This document shows positions 1 to 10,100 of a stretch of DNA of 64,000 nt, piece by piece; positions within the stretch are counted from its first letter, which is position 1; each line of letters starts with the position of its first letter. The position numbers and the translations under genes were made by a program. This stretch comes from MWEI01 sp964600235. GTDB taxonomy: Bacteria; Desulfobacterota; Desulfomonilia; UBA1062. A model generated the notes under the pieces. It searched no databases, was not told where the DNA came from, and worked only from the letters and a program-made list of their open reading frames with translations. The stretch is taken from positions 143,373-207,372 of the forward strand of contig CAZRIV010000005.1 in the NCBI GenBank assembly GCA_964600235.1, given 5' to 3'.

Positions 1-521
1 TATCTCCCTGAAGACAGGATGCGCAGTGCGTCGAGCGGCTTATCGACGGTGGATATCCGGTGGGAAAGCCGGTTGGACAGCACGAAATCATGCATGATCT
101 CGCCCTGCTGCACCAGGATCTCCTTGTCCCTGACATCCGTGAGCGCCTGTATGGGCGAACCCTTCCGGACAAAGATGCTGTGGGAGATGACGATGAAGGG
201 ACTTGAAAAATCGACGCTGCGGTCACGGGCCTGGGACCGGATCATGCCGGAGACGATATCGATCCGCCCTTGTTCCAGGTCGTGGCGGACCTCGTTCCAG
301 GGACCTAGTTCGATATCGATCTCCAGGCCCATGGCCTCCGAGACTGCCCGGATCAGGTCGATATTGAACCCTGCAGGCTTTCCCCTGTCATCGAGGAATT
401 CGTAGGGAGGATACCCATGGTCACCCCGCACGAGCAGTCTTTTGACACCGGCCTCCTGAGGCCAGGCCAGCGAGGCCATGACCGAGAAGATGATCAGAAA
501 GCAAAGGGCCCTTTTCATCAT
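1..521 (-). CDS. Periplasmic solute-binding protein, SBP_bac_3 type (3' end off the window)
   Basis: Read on the minus strand, an open frame starts with tandem ATGs at 521/518 and runs off the left edge after 173 codons. It opens with a signal peptide (charged start, hydrophobic stretch, then AWPQEAG). The mature part shows the family-3 solute-binding pattern: GYPPYEFLDDRGKPAGFNID, then a GPWNEV segment and FSSPFIVISHSIFVRK. This is the usual N-lobe of an amino-acid ABC transporter binding protein, or of the sensor part of such a signalling protein. An AGGGG stretch lies about 8 bases before the first ATG. The ligand cannot be told, and because the C-terminus is missing a downstream signalling domain cannot be excluded. 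Confidence 0.82.
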   Translation of the reverse strand, partial: MMKRALCFLIIFSVMASLAWPQEAGVKRLLVRGDHGYPPYEFLDDRGKPAGFNIDLIRAVSEAMGLEIDIELGPWNEVRHDLEQGRIDIVSGMIRSQARDRSVDFSSPFIVISHSIFVRKGSPIQALTDVRDKEILVQQGEIMHDFVLSNRLSHRISTVDKPLDALRILSSGR

Positions 522-951
522 TACCGCCCCTGGCGATGGCAAGAACCTCCTGGGGGAGATGTCATCCAGGCGAATTCAAATTACCATGGAGGCAATCACT
601 CAATCAAAAAGAGGTGTCACACCCGTGAAAGCGGACGTCAAAAAGTTCTTGGAAAACCGGGGTCCCGCTTCAACGGGAATAACAATCCTGAACCTTCACA
701 ATTGGCTCTATGACATAGAATAATGATCATCAGCCGACAGTCAATGGCATGAATTCCTGAAACAGGCAAGGACCATCACAAGCATGCCGTACAAGGACAA
801 AAGGATCATGCCCTTTCGATCGGCCCATATCACCCTCCCCTGGACAGGGGTGAGCGGTGCCGGGGTGGGGTGGATTATGAAAAACGGCTGAATGTATGAG
901 CGTCAGCATATGCATTATTGTGATGTGCCTCTATTTCATATACATCTTTTC
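522..951. other. Intergenic region with no supported gene
   Basis: Short frames here have no family resemblance and no good ribosome-binding site. The stretch lies between the divergent solute-binding gene and the YgbA-family gene, so it should hold both promoters, but none is convincing by eye. A small CCCCT...AGGGG hairpin lies near 838-851. Confidence 0.5.
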
Positions 952-962
952 AAGGAGCGTTC

Positions 963-1286
963 ATGGAGAATAAAACCCAAAGGATGAAGAGGGAAGACCG
1001 CACCATTGAGGCCATGGTCGCCCTTTTCTGCAGGGGCAATCACGGGAAAGGCAGCAGCCTCTGCCCGGAATGCTCGGAACTGCTGGAGTATGCCCGGACC
1101 CGGCTGGACAAGTGCCCCTTTCAGGAGCGCAAGCCGGCCTGCAGTAATTGTCCCGTGCACTGCTACAAACCCGAGATGCGTGACAGGATACGCCTCGTAA
1201 TGAAATACTCCGGCCCCCGCATGCTCTCCCGCCACCCTGTCCTGGCCTTCCTTCATCTGATGGATGCCCGCAAAAAAACCGCCTGA
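963..1286 (+). CDS. YgbA-family (nitrous-oxide-stimulated promoter family) protein
   Basis: A 107-residue protein with the conserved Cys/His pattern of this family: an early histidine, CPECSELLEYARTRL, then CPF, KPACSNCPVHCY and a C-terminal arginine-rich stretch. The cysteines suggest a metal or Fe-S site. The family takes its name from the NO-responsive promoter of E. coli ygbA, and its role is probably linked to nitrosative stress, but the biochemical function is not established. AAGGAG lies 7 bases before the ATG, fixing the start. The length matches the family. No clear NO-regulator operator was recognised in the 40 bases upstream. Confidence 0.78.
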   Translation: MENKTQRMKREDRTIEAMVALFCRGNHGKGSSLCPECSELLEYARTRLDKCPFQERKPACSNCPVHCYKPEMRDRIRLVMKYSGPRMLSRHPVLAFLHLMDARKKTA

Positions 1287-1615
1287 ATGAATCCCGTGGA
1301 AAAACTCCTCTGACAGGCAGCCGTCCGTGGCGCAGAACAGCCCTGACCGGCAAGGCCGCTGTATTGCAAATCTTTGGTGAAGGGCCAGTTTCTTCGTTGT
1401 AATAAATGGTAAAGGGGCTTAAGATCAACCGCGAGGTTAGGTATTGTCTGATAGTAACACCATGTGAGCATCGGGATAATGCCCTGGTCTTGGAATGAAA
1501 TAATCTTTTGCATGGAGAGTTCTCAGAAAACATGACGGCTGATGCGGGCAAGAAGACCCCCTGCTCTCCTCAACAGCACTATCTTCAGCACCTATAAAAA
1601 GGATACTATCATAAA
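1287..1615. other. Intergenic region, nothing recognised
   Basis: About 330 bases between two plus-strand genes. Short frames on either strand lack family signatures. The last part before 1616 is AT-rich and probably holds the promoter of the radical SAM gene, but no firm -35/-10 pair was identified. Confidence 0.5.
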
Positions 1616-3217
1616 ATGAAAATTGCCCTGATCATACCGAAAAGCACTGTGGACGGCTCCCGAAGCTTCTATGACTACACGTTTTACGCAAAATTCCTGC
1701 TTTCAAAAAAATACATCTCCTATCTGCTGGCCATACCCACACTGGCTTCACTGACCCCTGCGCACCATGAAATACGGGTGTTCGACGAGAACATCGAGGA
1801 GATCGATTACACCTGGCCGGCAGACCTCGTGGGCATCAGCGTCAGGACCATGTATGCCCCCAGGGCATATGCCATTGCGCTGAAGTACCGGGAAAAAGGG
1901 ATAAGGACCGTCATGGGAGGCATCCATACATCCATGTGCCCTGAAGAGGCGCAGCTGTATTGCGACTGCGTGGTAATAGGCGAGGCGGAGGACATCTGGG
2001 CCGAACTCCTGAAGGACGCCCAGCAGGGCTCTCTGAAAAGGCTCTACAAGGCACCGTCTTATACGGACCTTACAAAGGCCACTGATACCTTGAGGACATG
2101 CCTTTCACGGGGCAGCTACCTGCAGAACATCGTACAGACCACGAAAGGGTGCCCCTATCACTGCGAGTTCTGCTCGGTATATGCATATGACGGACAGAAG
2201 ATCAGGAACAAGACCATCGCGCAGGTCATGGCGGAGATCCATGATATCAACAGTTCCACGTCCAAGTACAAGAAAAAGAACGCCATCTTCTTTGCGGACG
2301 ACAACATCATTGCCAACAAAAAATATGCCCGCGAGCTGTTCAAGGCCCTTGCTCCCCACAACATCAACTGGTCATGCCAGGCATCCATAAACATATCCCG
2401 GGAAGACGAGCTGCTGGGCCTCATGAGAGACAGCGGGTGCGGGGCCGTCCTCATCGGGTTCGAGTCCATCTCGAAGGAAAACCTCAAGGCAATGCACAAG
2501 GATGTCAACCAGAAGTACAATTACAAAGAGGCCATCGAGAAGATCCAGTCGTACGGAATAATGGTGCACAGCGCCTTTATCGTGGGATACGATCATGACA
2601 GCCCCAAGGTCTTTGACGATCTCATCGCCTTCATCGATGAGACAAATCTTCTCATGCCGCTGATCAATGTCCTCACACCCTTTCCGGGCACCGAGCTGTT
2701 CAAACGCCTGGAAAAGGAGGGCCGGATCCTCCACAGGGACTGGAGCCAGTATGATGCCAAGCACGTGGTCTTCGAGCATCCCCGTCTCACCAGGAGGGAG
2801 CTCTCAGAGGGATACCGCCGCATCGTGCAGGCGGCATACTCCTTTGATTCCATCTGGAAAAAGCTGAACTATTACTGGGAGATCGACTTCTGGAAAAACG
2901 CCAACGAGCTCGACCCGGTGAAGTTCTCCTACCGGCTCATCTTTGCGCTACGGCTTGTCTCCATGATCTTTTCCCGTAACACCGATCGATCGAAATTCAT
3001 CCTGAAGGTCCTGCCCAAGGTATTCAACCCCCGCGTGAGGATCTCCACCATCCTGACGCTCATGGCCTACAACGACTTTGCAACGAGCCTTGAAAAGGAA
3101 GATCATGATGCCCCTGGGGAAACAGCACCGTGCGCCCACAGGAATGATGAGGCCATGGGGTCGATTCCCGTAGTCATGGACCGGCAGGAAGTGCCCGTAA
3201 TACGGCCCGATGCATGA
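1616..3217 (+). CDS. B12-binding domain radical SAM protein
   Basis: A 533-residue protein. Residues 1-140 form a cobalamin-binding Rossmann-type domain (DLVGISVRTM, GGIHTSMCPEE, VIGEAED). The radical SAM [4Fe-4S] motif CxxxCxxC is at C179, C183, C186 in GCPYHCEFCSV. FFADDNI, a GFES segment and PFPGTELF follow, typical of the SAM barrel, then a C-terminal region like the DUF4070 extension of this class. Relatives include methyltransferases and ring-forming enzymes of lipid or natural-product pathways; the substrate is unknown. The ATG is the first in the frame. AAGGA lies about 13 bases upstream, which is rather far. The prophage begins 77 bases after the stop. Confidence 0.85.
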   Translation: MKIALIIPKSTVDGSRSFYDYTFYAKFLLSKKYISYLLAIPTLASLTPAHHEIRVFDENIEEIDYTWPADLVGISVRTMYAPRAYAIALKYREKGIRTVMGGIHTSMCPEEAQLYCDCVVIGEAEDIWAELLKDAQQGSLKRLYKAPSYTDLTKATDTLRTCLSRGSYLQNIVQTTKGCPYHCEFCSVYAYDGQKIRNKTIAQVMAEIHDINSSTSKYKKKNAIFFADDNIIANKKYARELFKALAPHNINWSCQASINISREDELLGLMRDSGCGAVLIGFESISKENLKAMHKDVNQKYNYKEAIEKIQSYGIMVHSAFIVGYDHDSPKVFDDLIAFIDETNLLMPLINVLTPFPGTELFKRLEKEGRILHRDWSQYDAKHVVFEHPRLTRRELSEGYRRIVQAAYSFDSIWKKLNYYWEIDFWKNANELDPVKFSYRLIFALRLVSMIFSRNTDRSKFILKVLPKVFNPRVRISTILTLMAYNDFATSLEKEDHDAPGETAPCAHRNDEAMGSIPVVMDRQEVPVIRPDA

Positions 3218-3288
3218 TGCACGGGCAAGGCCCGACACATGGGATCAACACATTGAGAGCCACTGCATCTCCTTAAGATCCATATTGT

Positions 3289-3293
3289 CTGAA
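3289..3293. repeat. Target-site duplication CTGAA, prophage right flank
   Basis: CTGAA directly precedes the first TGT of the prophage and is repeated directly after the other end at 41787-41791. A 5-bp duplication is the Mu-family length, and CTGAA fits the Mu target preference N-Y-(G/C)-R-N. Confidence 0.9.
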
Positions 3294-3339
3294 TGTAGTT
3301 TGTCAGTTACCTGGAGTTTTTTTGCAGATACTCGGAGCA
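3294..3339 (+). repeat. Prophage right end with transposase-type sites R1 and R2
   Basis: R1 is TTTGTCAGTTACCTGGAG at 3299-3316 and R2 has the core GCAGATACTCGGAGCA at 3324-3339 behind a run of seven T. The two are in the same orientation about 21 bp apart, like the adjacent R1-R2 sites of Mu. The terminus starts TGTAG and the left terminus read inward starts TGTTC, both followed by TTTGTCAG. Confidence 0.85.
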
Positions 3340-3362
3340 CAGGTGACCCCAAGTGGCTGAAC

Positions 3363-3396
3363 GCAAAAATACCGCGCGAACAATGGCTTGCTCGCG
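3363..3396 (-). terminator. Terminator of the late operon at the prophage right end
   Basis: On the minus strand, arms CGCGAGCAA and TTGTTCGCG (one G-T pair) enclose a four-base loop (3375-3396), followed by CGGTATTTTTGC. It lies downstream of the last prophage gene and before the terminal transposase sites, so it would stop late transcription from running into the host. Confidence 0.55.
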
Positions 3397-3438
3397 TGGG
3401 TAATTTATTTCCTCTGTGTCTTGTTATTATAGCTTAGG

Positions 3439-3750
3439 TTATGGTGTGTTCTCTCCTGTTTCTTTTACCGCCTCCGGCCTCGAGCTTGTCCGCTCTCGCG
3501 TTATCGAAAGTAAACTATCTTTAAGTATTTTGTTTTCGCCGGCCAGCCTGTCACGCTCCTGGCATGCCATGATGAGTTTGTCTGCCAGGGTGTTCAGATG
3601 CCTCTCGCTCAACGCCTTGTCCATGGTCAGTCTTGATATCAGGCCATCAACGTCACTTTGGTTAAGCCCTTGCTGCAGCTCCGGGGCGTACTTTTGCAGC
3701 AGATTCATCTTTTCCTGTGCTGCCTGCTCTGGTGTCATCTGGTCACTCAT
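3439..3750 (-). CDS. Hypothetical prophage protein, predicted coiled coil
   Basis: A 103-residue, highly charged and mostly helical protein with heptad-like spacing in its second half. There is no signal peptide or membrane segment and no family was recognised. It is the last gene of the late operon, directly after the tail-tip gene and another small gene. That position often holds tail-fibre chaperones, but this is inference from place only. It could also be an unrelated accessory gene. Confidence 0.6.
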   Translation of the reverse strand: MSDQMTPEQAAQEKMNLLQKYAPELQQGLNQSDVDGLISRLTMDKALSERHLNTLADKLIMACQERDRLAGENKILKDSLLSITRERTSSRPEAVKETGENTP

Positions 3751-3756
3751 AATTCC

Positions 3757-4104
3757 TCAGCTTTTTTCGTTTTCAATAACAACAGGCACTTCTGCCACTG
3801 CATTTGCATCCACATAGTCTGCGGGGATAGTGCCTTTCGCTTTTAAATTTGCCACGGCAAGCCGCCGCATCTCAGCCTGTATTTGGATCTCTGCCAGCTC
3901 TTCAGTGCTAGGCTTGACATGGTTTTCAGGCCGCTTGATGATCATATTATTTTCAGGGTCGTACTCATCGCCCACGAAAACAAGAAGATCCTCTTCAAGT
4001 TCAATGAGGGTTAAATCCTTGTTCTTGACATTGTGCTCAGATAGCGAATCAAGAAGACTCGCCGCATCAACCACAATATTCTTTGCATCAGTCATGATGA
4101 ACAT
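3757..4104 (-). CDS. Hypothetical prophage protein downstream of tail-tip gene
   Basis: A 115-residue acidic protein with no recognised domain. GGAG lies 8 bases before the ATG at 4104; a second in-frame ATG follows at 4095. It sits 24 bases after the tail-tip J-like gene and 6 bases before the last gene of the operon, so it is probably co-expressed with late tail genes. The N-terminal half contains ELEEDLLVFVGDEYDPENN. Function unknown. Confidence 0.6.
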   Translation of the reverse strand: MFIMTDAKNIVVDAASLLDSLSEHNVKNKDLTLIELEEDLLVFVGDEYDPENNMIIKRPENHVKPSTEELAEIQIQAEMRRLAVANLKAKGTIPADYVDANAVAEVPVVIENEKS

Positions 4105-4128
4105 CGAATTTCTCCATAAAAAAGTTAC

Positions 4129-7100
4129 TTAACCGAGGCACCAGTATTCATACGTTACTCCGTCCTCATTGGGCCACCACGTACACCCATAAGCCACAGC
4201 AAAGCCGCCCGTGATAATGTTCACATTGGTTGGATTAAAATGACAGTAAACAGCGCTGCTGCCATGAGAGAACGAGTATGAATAACCTGAGCCGTCAAAC
4301 ATATCGCCCGCCATGAAGGTATATGACGTGCCGCCATTGGCTGTTATCTTAGCCACAATGACAAGCTTGGGAGTGAACCCCAGGCTTGATGTGATGGTTC
4401 TCTGGGAAGTGGCGCCGTTGCCGCTGTACGAGCCTCTATAAATCCGTGATATGTTCGTGCTGCTGTCGGAGCGCAGATTGCCAATGATTTTAACACCATT
4501 GGCTGATTGCAGGGTTAAGTATCCAGTGCTGGCATAAAGCAGCATTCCAGTTGATCCATAAGAATACAGGCCAAGGCCATCGCTACTAAACCACTGTATC
4601 CAGCTTGAAGCGTAACCATAGATATTTGCCCATCTTTGTGAGTCCACTGCAAAAAATAGGCTTTCGGCGTTTGCCGTGCTGGGAATAACCCTGAACCCCT
4701 GACCAGTCACCCCGCCAATGGCCATATATACGCCACTGGTGCCGCTCTTATATACCTGAAGAATGCCTGGGCCAGCGGCATCGCCCGCTAGTTTCAGCGC
4801 CCCGCCGGCGGCAACCGTGATCCCGGCGCTGGCAGAGACATTGAACGTGCTGCCCGATGAAATGGACACCGTGCCGCCCGATATTGAAAAAGAGCCGCCC
4901 GTCATTGAAACGGTGCCCCCTGACATTGTAAGAGCGCCGCCTGAAGCGATTGCAAGGGATCCACCCGAGCCGATTGACAGGGAGCCTGAGCCAATAAGCT
5001 TGGAGAGCGTTATGGTGTTCGCCTGAATCAATCCGGCAATAACCAGCGGGGCCTGCACGGCTGGATAGGCCACGTTGCCGCTCTGGTAGCAAACAACCCA
5101 TGTGCCCTCTGTGATTGGCACGGTTGCCCCCGTACTGTATGTGGTGGGAGAACCCGAATTCCAATACACAAAAGCGTTCGTGGTGTTGCCTGCCGCAATA
5201 TCATAGGACGTGCCTCTTCTTACGATCTTGTGGGCATTCCAGGAAAGGGTGCCCGCGTCACACGTCCAGGTGGCATCCCGGAGCATGGGCATATCAACAT
5301 CGGTTTCGTCGATCGTCATGGCGAGGGGAGTCACACTCTGTATTGTGCTCCATTCGCCATATCCGAAGACGTCTTTAGCCCTTGCCCTGATATAGTGCGC
5401 CGTGCCTCCTGTAAGCCCCTCCCAATACACAAAGTTTGTTCCTACTACCTGGGTGTCGGTCGGCGGGGTGTCGGTATCGCATGCGAACTCATAGCCGATA
5501 ATGTCATCAAAGAGCGGATCACAAACCGTGGTCATGCTGTTTATGCCGGGGACCCCGATAAGGGTCGTAATGATAGGAGGAGCCGCATTGATCCCGTACC
5601 CGTCAGAATAGCCGGTGCGGCCGTATATATCATGCGCCGTCACCCTCACCCAAAGCTCGCGGTAAGGCCCTCCGGCCGCCAGTTTATTCATGGCCAGGGT
5701 AAATTCATAATGCGGGTTGGTGAACTGGTTGGAGGTATGCACGCAGTGCTCGCCCGCCATGTCTGAATCGTTATACAGGGCCACGGTATAATAGCTCAGC
5801 TTGCCGGGATCGACCCCGGGCCAGGATATCTGCAGGTTTTCGGTGCTGAAATCCGTGGTAATCGTGCCCAAGGTCAGATAGTCCGTGTCGCCCGTGATCT
5901 CATCCGCATTGGTTGAATAGTTGCCGCTGGTATCGCAGGCCTTTATGTAATACGTGGCGTTGATGTCCAGGGGATGTGAATAGACATATTTAATGGCCTT
6001 GGTTCTCGCCACCATGCCCGCGGCCTGGCCCCAGTTCGTATCTGTTCTCAGCTCGTAAAAATCAAGGTCAGGATCAAGGATTGCCAGCCACCTGAAGGTG
6101 ATCCTGTGCGACTGGAACACGCAGTTTGAATCATCAAAGCTCACATCCGACGGGTTGCCGCTCTTCCCGATCACGGTGTGCTGATAATATGACGTCCACG
6201 GCCCTGTGTTCCCGGTCTTGAACACGTACCGAAACCGGATCTCGTAGGTTTTGCCTGTCTCCACGCTGTATATGGAGACCTCGACGGCATCCTTGGGGAT
6301 CTGCGCCAGCTTGATCCATGTCCCCCCGGAGCCGGTTGTTGCGTGGAGCCTGTATTGGCCTTCGACTCGCTCCACGTCATGCATCCTGGTATTGCTCGGG
6401 TGCGCCAGGTTAACGAGCATCCGGACAACCCAGTTGCCGTTTTTCTGCCGGACCATCACGAACTCATTGGACCGGCAATTCACGATCAGAGGGGCTTGGG
6501 GAGCCGGCGGCAACGTTATGCCGGGATCGAAAGCCGGGATCGGCCCGGTGTCGGCATTGTACACGGCCGGGGAGTAGTCCACCGCCGTGATCGTGGCCGT
6601 GAGGTCGGGGCCGGGCTGGATGCCCTTCACCAGCAGTTCCACGCTCTCGGTGCCGCTCTGGCCGAACATGACCAGGTCACCCTTGGCAGGAGGAAAGACG
6701 GCCGTGCATGCCAGGGGAGTGGCCAGCGTCAGAGTGTTCGTGTCTCCGGCCACGGTATTGACCGGGAGCGTGACGCTACTACCATCATGCTTACGGACCC
6801 TCAACCCGTACGCCTTGCTCGATTCCATGGTCATGGTCTCATCGAGGGTGATCGTTTCGAGGCCCGTCGTTACGATACCGCCCCTGAACCGTGATGGCGC
6901 TCCATCGATGGTGGAGACGACATGCACCTGAATCTTATAGGCCCCCGCAGGGATGGTGCGGGAAACAGTGATCCACTGCCATGCCCCGTTGCCTGGATGA
7001 TACCCACTGTAAACACCGCCAACATTGTCCGCTATGTATAGCCGGGCATTGCTGGCTGCCGCGCTCCAGACCCACGCCCCAAATGTCACCGTCTGGCCGA

Positions 7101-10100
7101 TGAGGCTTGCCGTGGGATTGTCCACCTGCCTCACTATAATGTTGTCGATATAGGTAGTATCCGCCTGATTGTAAGAGGGCATGCTGATAAATCTGATATA
7201 TTTCGTGCCGTATCTAAGCCGGTGAGCAAGGGGGTATTCGTACAGATCTGACATGCCGCTGATGACACCCCAGTTGAAATTCCAACCAGTTCCGCACACC
7301 GCTCCTGCATGGCCGGAATAGTTATATCCGCCTGTGGCCAGAGACTGGCCCACATTCGTGCCGGCTGCATATGTTGGTCCGGAGTATGCGCTATACAGAG
7401 GACAGCGCCAGTAGTTCGGATCGCTGGTATCGATGGGGGCGGTCGAGAAAGCCAACATTGACGCGCTGGGAACGGGCAGATCGCTGCCGTCGATGGCAAT
7501 GCCCAACTGAATGAAATAATTGTACGATCCTCCCTCCCACATTTCTGCTGCAGGAACGACGTCCACGTAGGTGGCCCCTGCCGACAGGGGCGCGTACAGG
7601 GTTGTGTTTCTGTTCGGGTACCGCCAACTTCTTTGAGTGGAAATCTCCACCTGATCTTCATCGTAGCATACAACGCCGCAATAAGATGTTGAGGTGGGAA
7701 GCGTCGTTTTAATTGCCGCCCCAACCATCCAGGCCTTTGAAGTGTCGGTGATGGGGACATACTCGTTTGACAAAAGAACGCGCCCGGCTGCCGCCGAAAT
7801 CATCCTCAGGCAGCCGGCGCCAGAAAAGGTCTCGGATTCAGCATAAGAGACATCGCAATAATCCATTGTAAAATTATCTGCGTTCTTGTATTCAAAGGTG
7901 CCGTTTTTAATAAGGTTCGGACCGATCTCGCCGCTTGCCAGCCATGTCTGCAGAAAGGTATATGTGCTCGCCCCTGCAGTCAATTCCACGCCCTGGCCGT
8001 TACCGGAGGCAAGGTACGGTGAAGCCGTACCCACGTTGCCGCCGTTGGTCTTGCGTATAACCCAGAAGTCCGGCTGAAGGTCGGTTGGGGCCAGGCTGAA
8101 CCGCCCGAACTCCCCGTTAAGCACGTAATCAGGACCCACGCTCTTAATGCGTCCGGATCCCAGGCCCCACATGGGCACATCGTGGTTCAGCCGTATCAGG
8201 TCCCCCCTGGTGCACACCAGATTCTCTATGTCGGTCTGAAACTGGTACTCTTCAGGCCGCAGTATCAGCTGGGCCAGGTGAAAGCGCCCGTGCGCCCAGG
8301 CCAGCTCGCTGTCGGTGACGCCCGGGAGCTGCAGTTCCTCGAATACCGTGGCGTTGGATGCATTGTACCCATCGGCATACACAATACGCTCCGCGCTCTG
8401 CCAGTCCGCATCCTCGTCGGCAAAGCGCACCCGGAACCCGTGCGGGAGCTGGAGCATATTCTTGTTCGACTTAAACCCCCAGCTGTTGTGGGGGGTGAAG
8501 TGTTGAGCGATCACCAGCCTGGGCACATCCTGGATTATGGTATATTTGCCGTCCCGCATGGCCAGGGAAGCCCTGCCGGCGGCGGCGATATTGCCGGCTA
8601 TCTCGCGCACCGTGCCCTGATAATCAACAGGCTGGTTATAGGTGAATCCCTTGGCCGTACAGAACTCATGCCAGGCCTGCAGGTCGACCAGGTTCAGTGC
8701 GCTGTCGGGTGCGGGCTTCTTGTTCGCCGCGCCCTGGAACACGGCCCTGAACAGAGATGCCGGGTTGCTCGTTTTGCGCTGTTCCCAGGACGAGCTCACG
8801 GGGTTCCAGTCCGGCAGAATGGATTGGGCGATACAATTAAAATTACTGATCATTCCGTTCAGCTGGTCGGTGGCCTTCACCCTCATTTCCACCAGGGCCA
8901 GGCCGGCCTTGGTGATGGGGGTCGAGCACTTGAACGATCTCAGGCAGGTCCAATAGATGCCGTCAAAGACCTTGTCGCTCGTGGAGTCGGCCGTATCCCT
9001 GCATACCCGCACATCATAGGTGCCGTTCTCCACCGCAAAGCGGAAGGTCCTGCGAATGGCATTGTTGTCTGCCCCGATGAACTGCGGGCAAAAGTAAAGC
9101 GTGCCGCCGGCGACATTGACCGTCGCGCCCGGCGTGGCCGTGGCAGAGACCAGAAAATCGGACGCGTTCGCGCAGTCGACCTCGTCGAGCGCCCGCCAGG
9201 ATGTGTTGTCGATCGCGGCGTTCGTGATGGTGGTCATGGTACTGTTTAGGGCAATGCCGGCAAGTGGGGCCACATGGCTGGGCGGCCTGGGACAGTTCTT
9301 CTTCGCCGCATTTGCCGTCGAATACGATTGTATCTGATCGAGCCCCGGTATTTCCCGGCTCTTCCGGAAATACAGCCTGATGGCGCCGGAGGTCTTGTCC
9401 ATACCCACGATGACATAGGCATATCCCGTGGATGAGCTCTCCACGTACCCGTCCTCATAATTCCCGATATTGCTGACGTAGGGGCTCGGGAACAGGATCG
9501 TCCCGGAATTGCGGGTGGAAAAGGTCTGTCCGCCCTTGCTCGTGCTCCATTCGGTGTCCGTGGTTTTTTTGTACTCGATTAAAAACCCTACCGTCCGCTG
9601 CAGCTTGTCCCCGTCGCTGTCGAACTCCACCATGCCCTGGGGCGCCGTGATATCGACGCCGATCTCGTCGATGCCGGCCTCGGTGGTCCGGGTATGGTAC
9701 CCGTCGGTTTGCTTCAGCTCTATGGAAAGGGCGGTCTCGGTGCAGTTGTCCCTGAAGTACTCGAGTGTCTGCGTGTCGGGATTGAACTCGGGCCACACCC
9801 TGAAGGCCAGCCTGTCTTCAGGCGTTTCGCCGACCTGGAAGTCGGCCAGGTCGGTGTCGCCGATCTTGGGGTCGGAGATATCCAGCGGGCCGTAGCCCAC
9901 ACAGAAAAGCGCGTGCAAATACTGGTCGTCGCCGTTGATCTCCGTGTACGGCTTGGCGGCATACGGGGGCGTGACCCTGTGCCTGCCCAGGATCACGGGA
10001 ATGGGGTTCCAGGGAGAGATCTGGTTTTGGGCGCCCTCGATGCCGTAACTCTGCGAGGTGTCGGTGCCGTCGTTGCTCCGAATCGAGGGTTGCTGGGGAG

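Noticed and set aside
730..915. 61-codon minus-strand frame in the first intergenic region
   Set aside because: Composition does not look coding and there is no ribosome-binding site.
1253..1513. 86-codon minus-strand frame between the YgbA-family and radical SAM genes
   Set aside because: The first part looks weakly protein-like, but the second half is Ala/Arg/Ser-rich without structure and overlaps the YgbA-family gene; no relative recognised.
8182..9249. 355-codon plus-strand frame in the tail-tip gene
   Set aside because: It is the antisense shadow of the J-like gene, with no family similarity and no ribosome-binding site. The same holds for 9694-10605.
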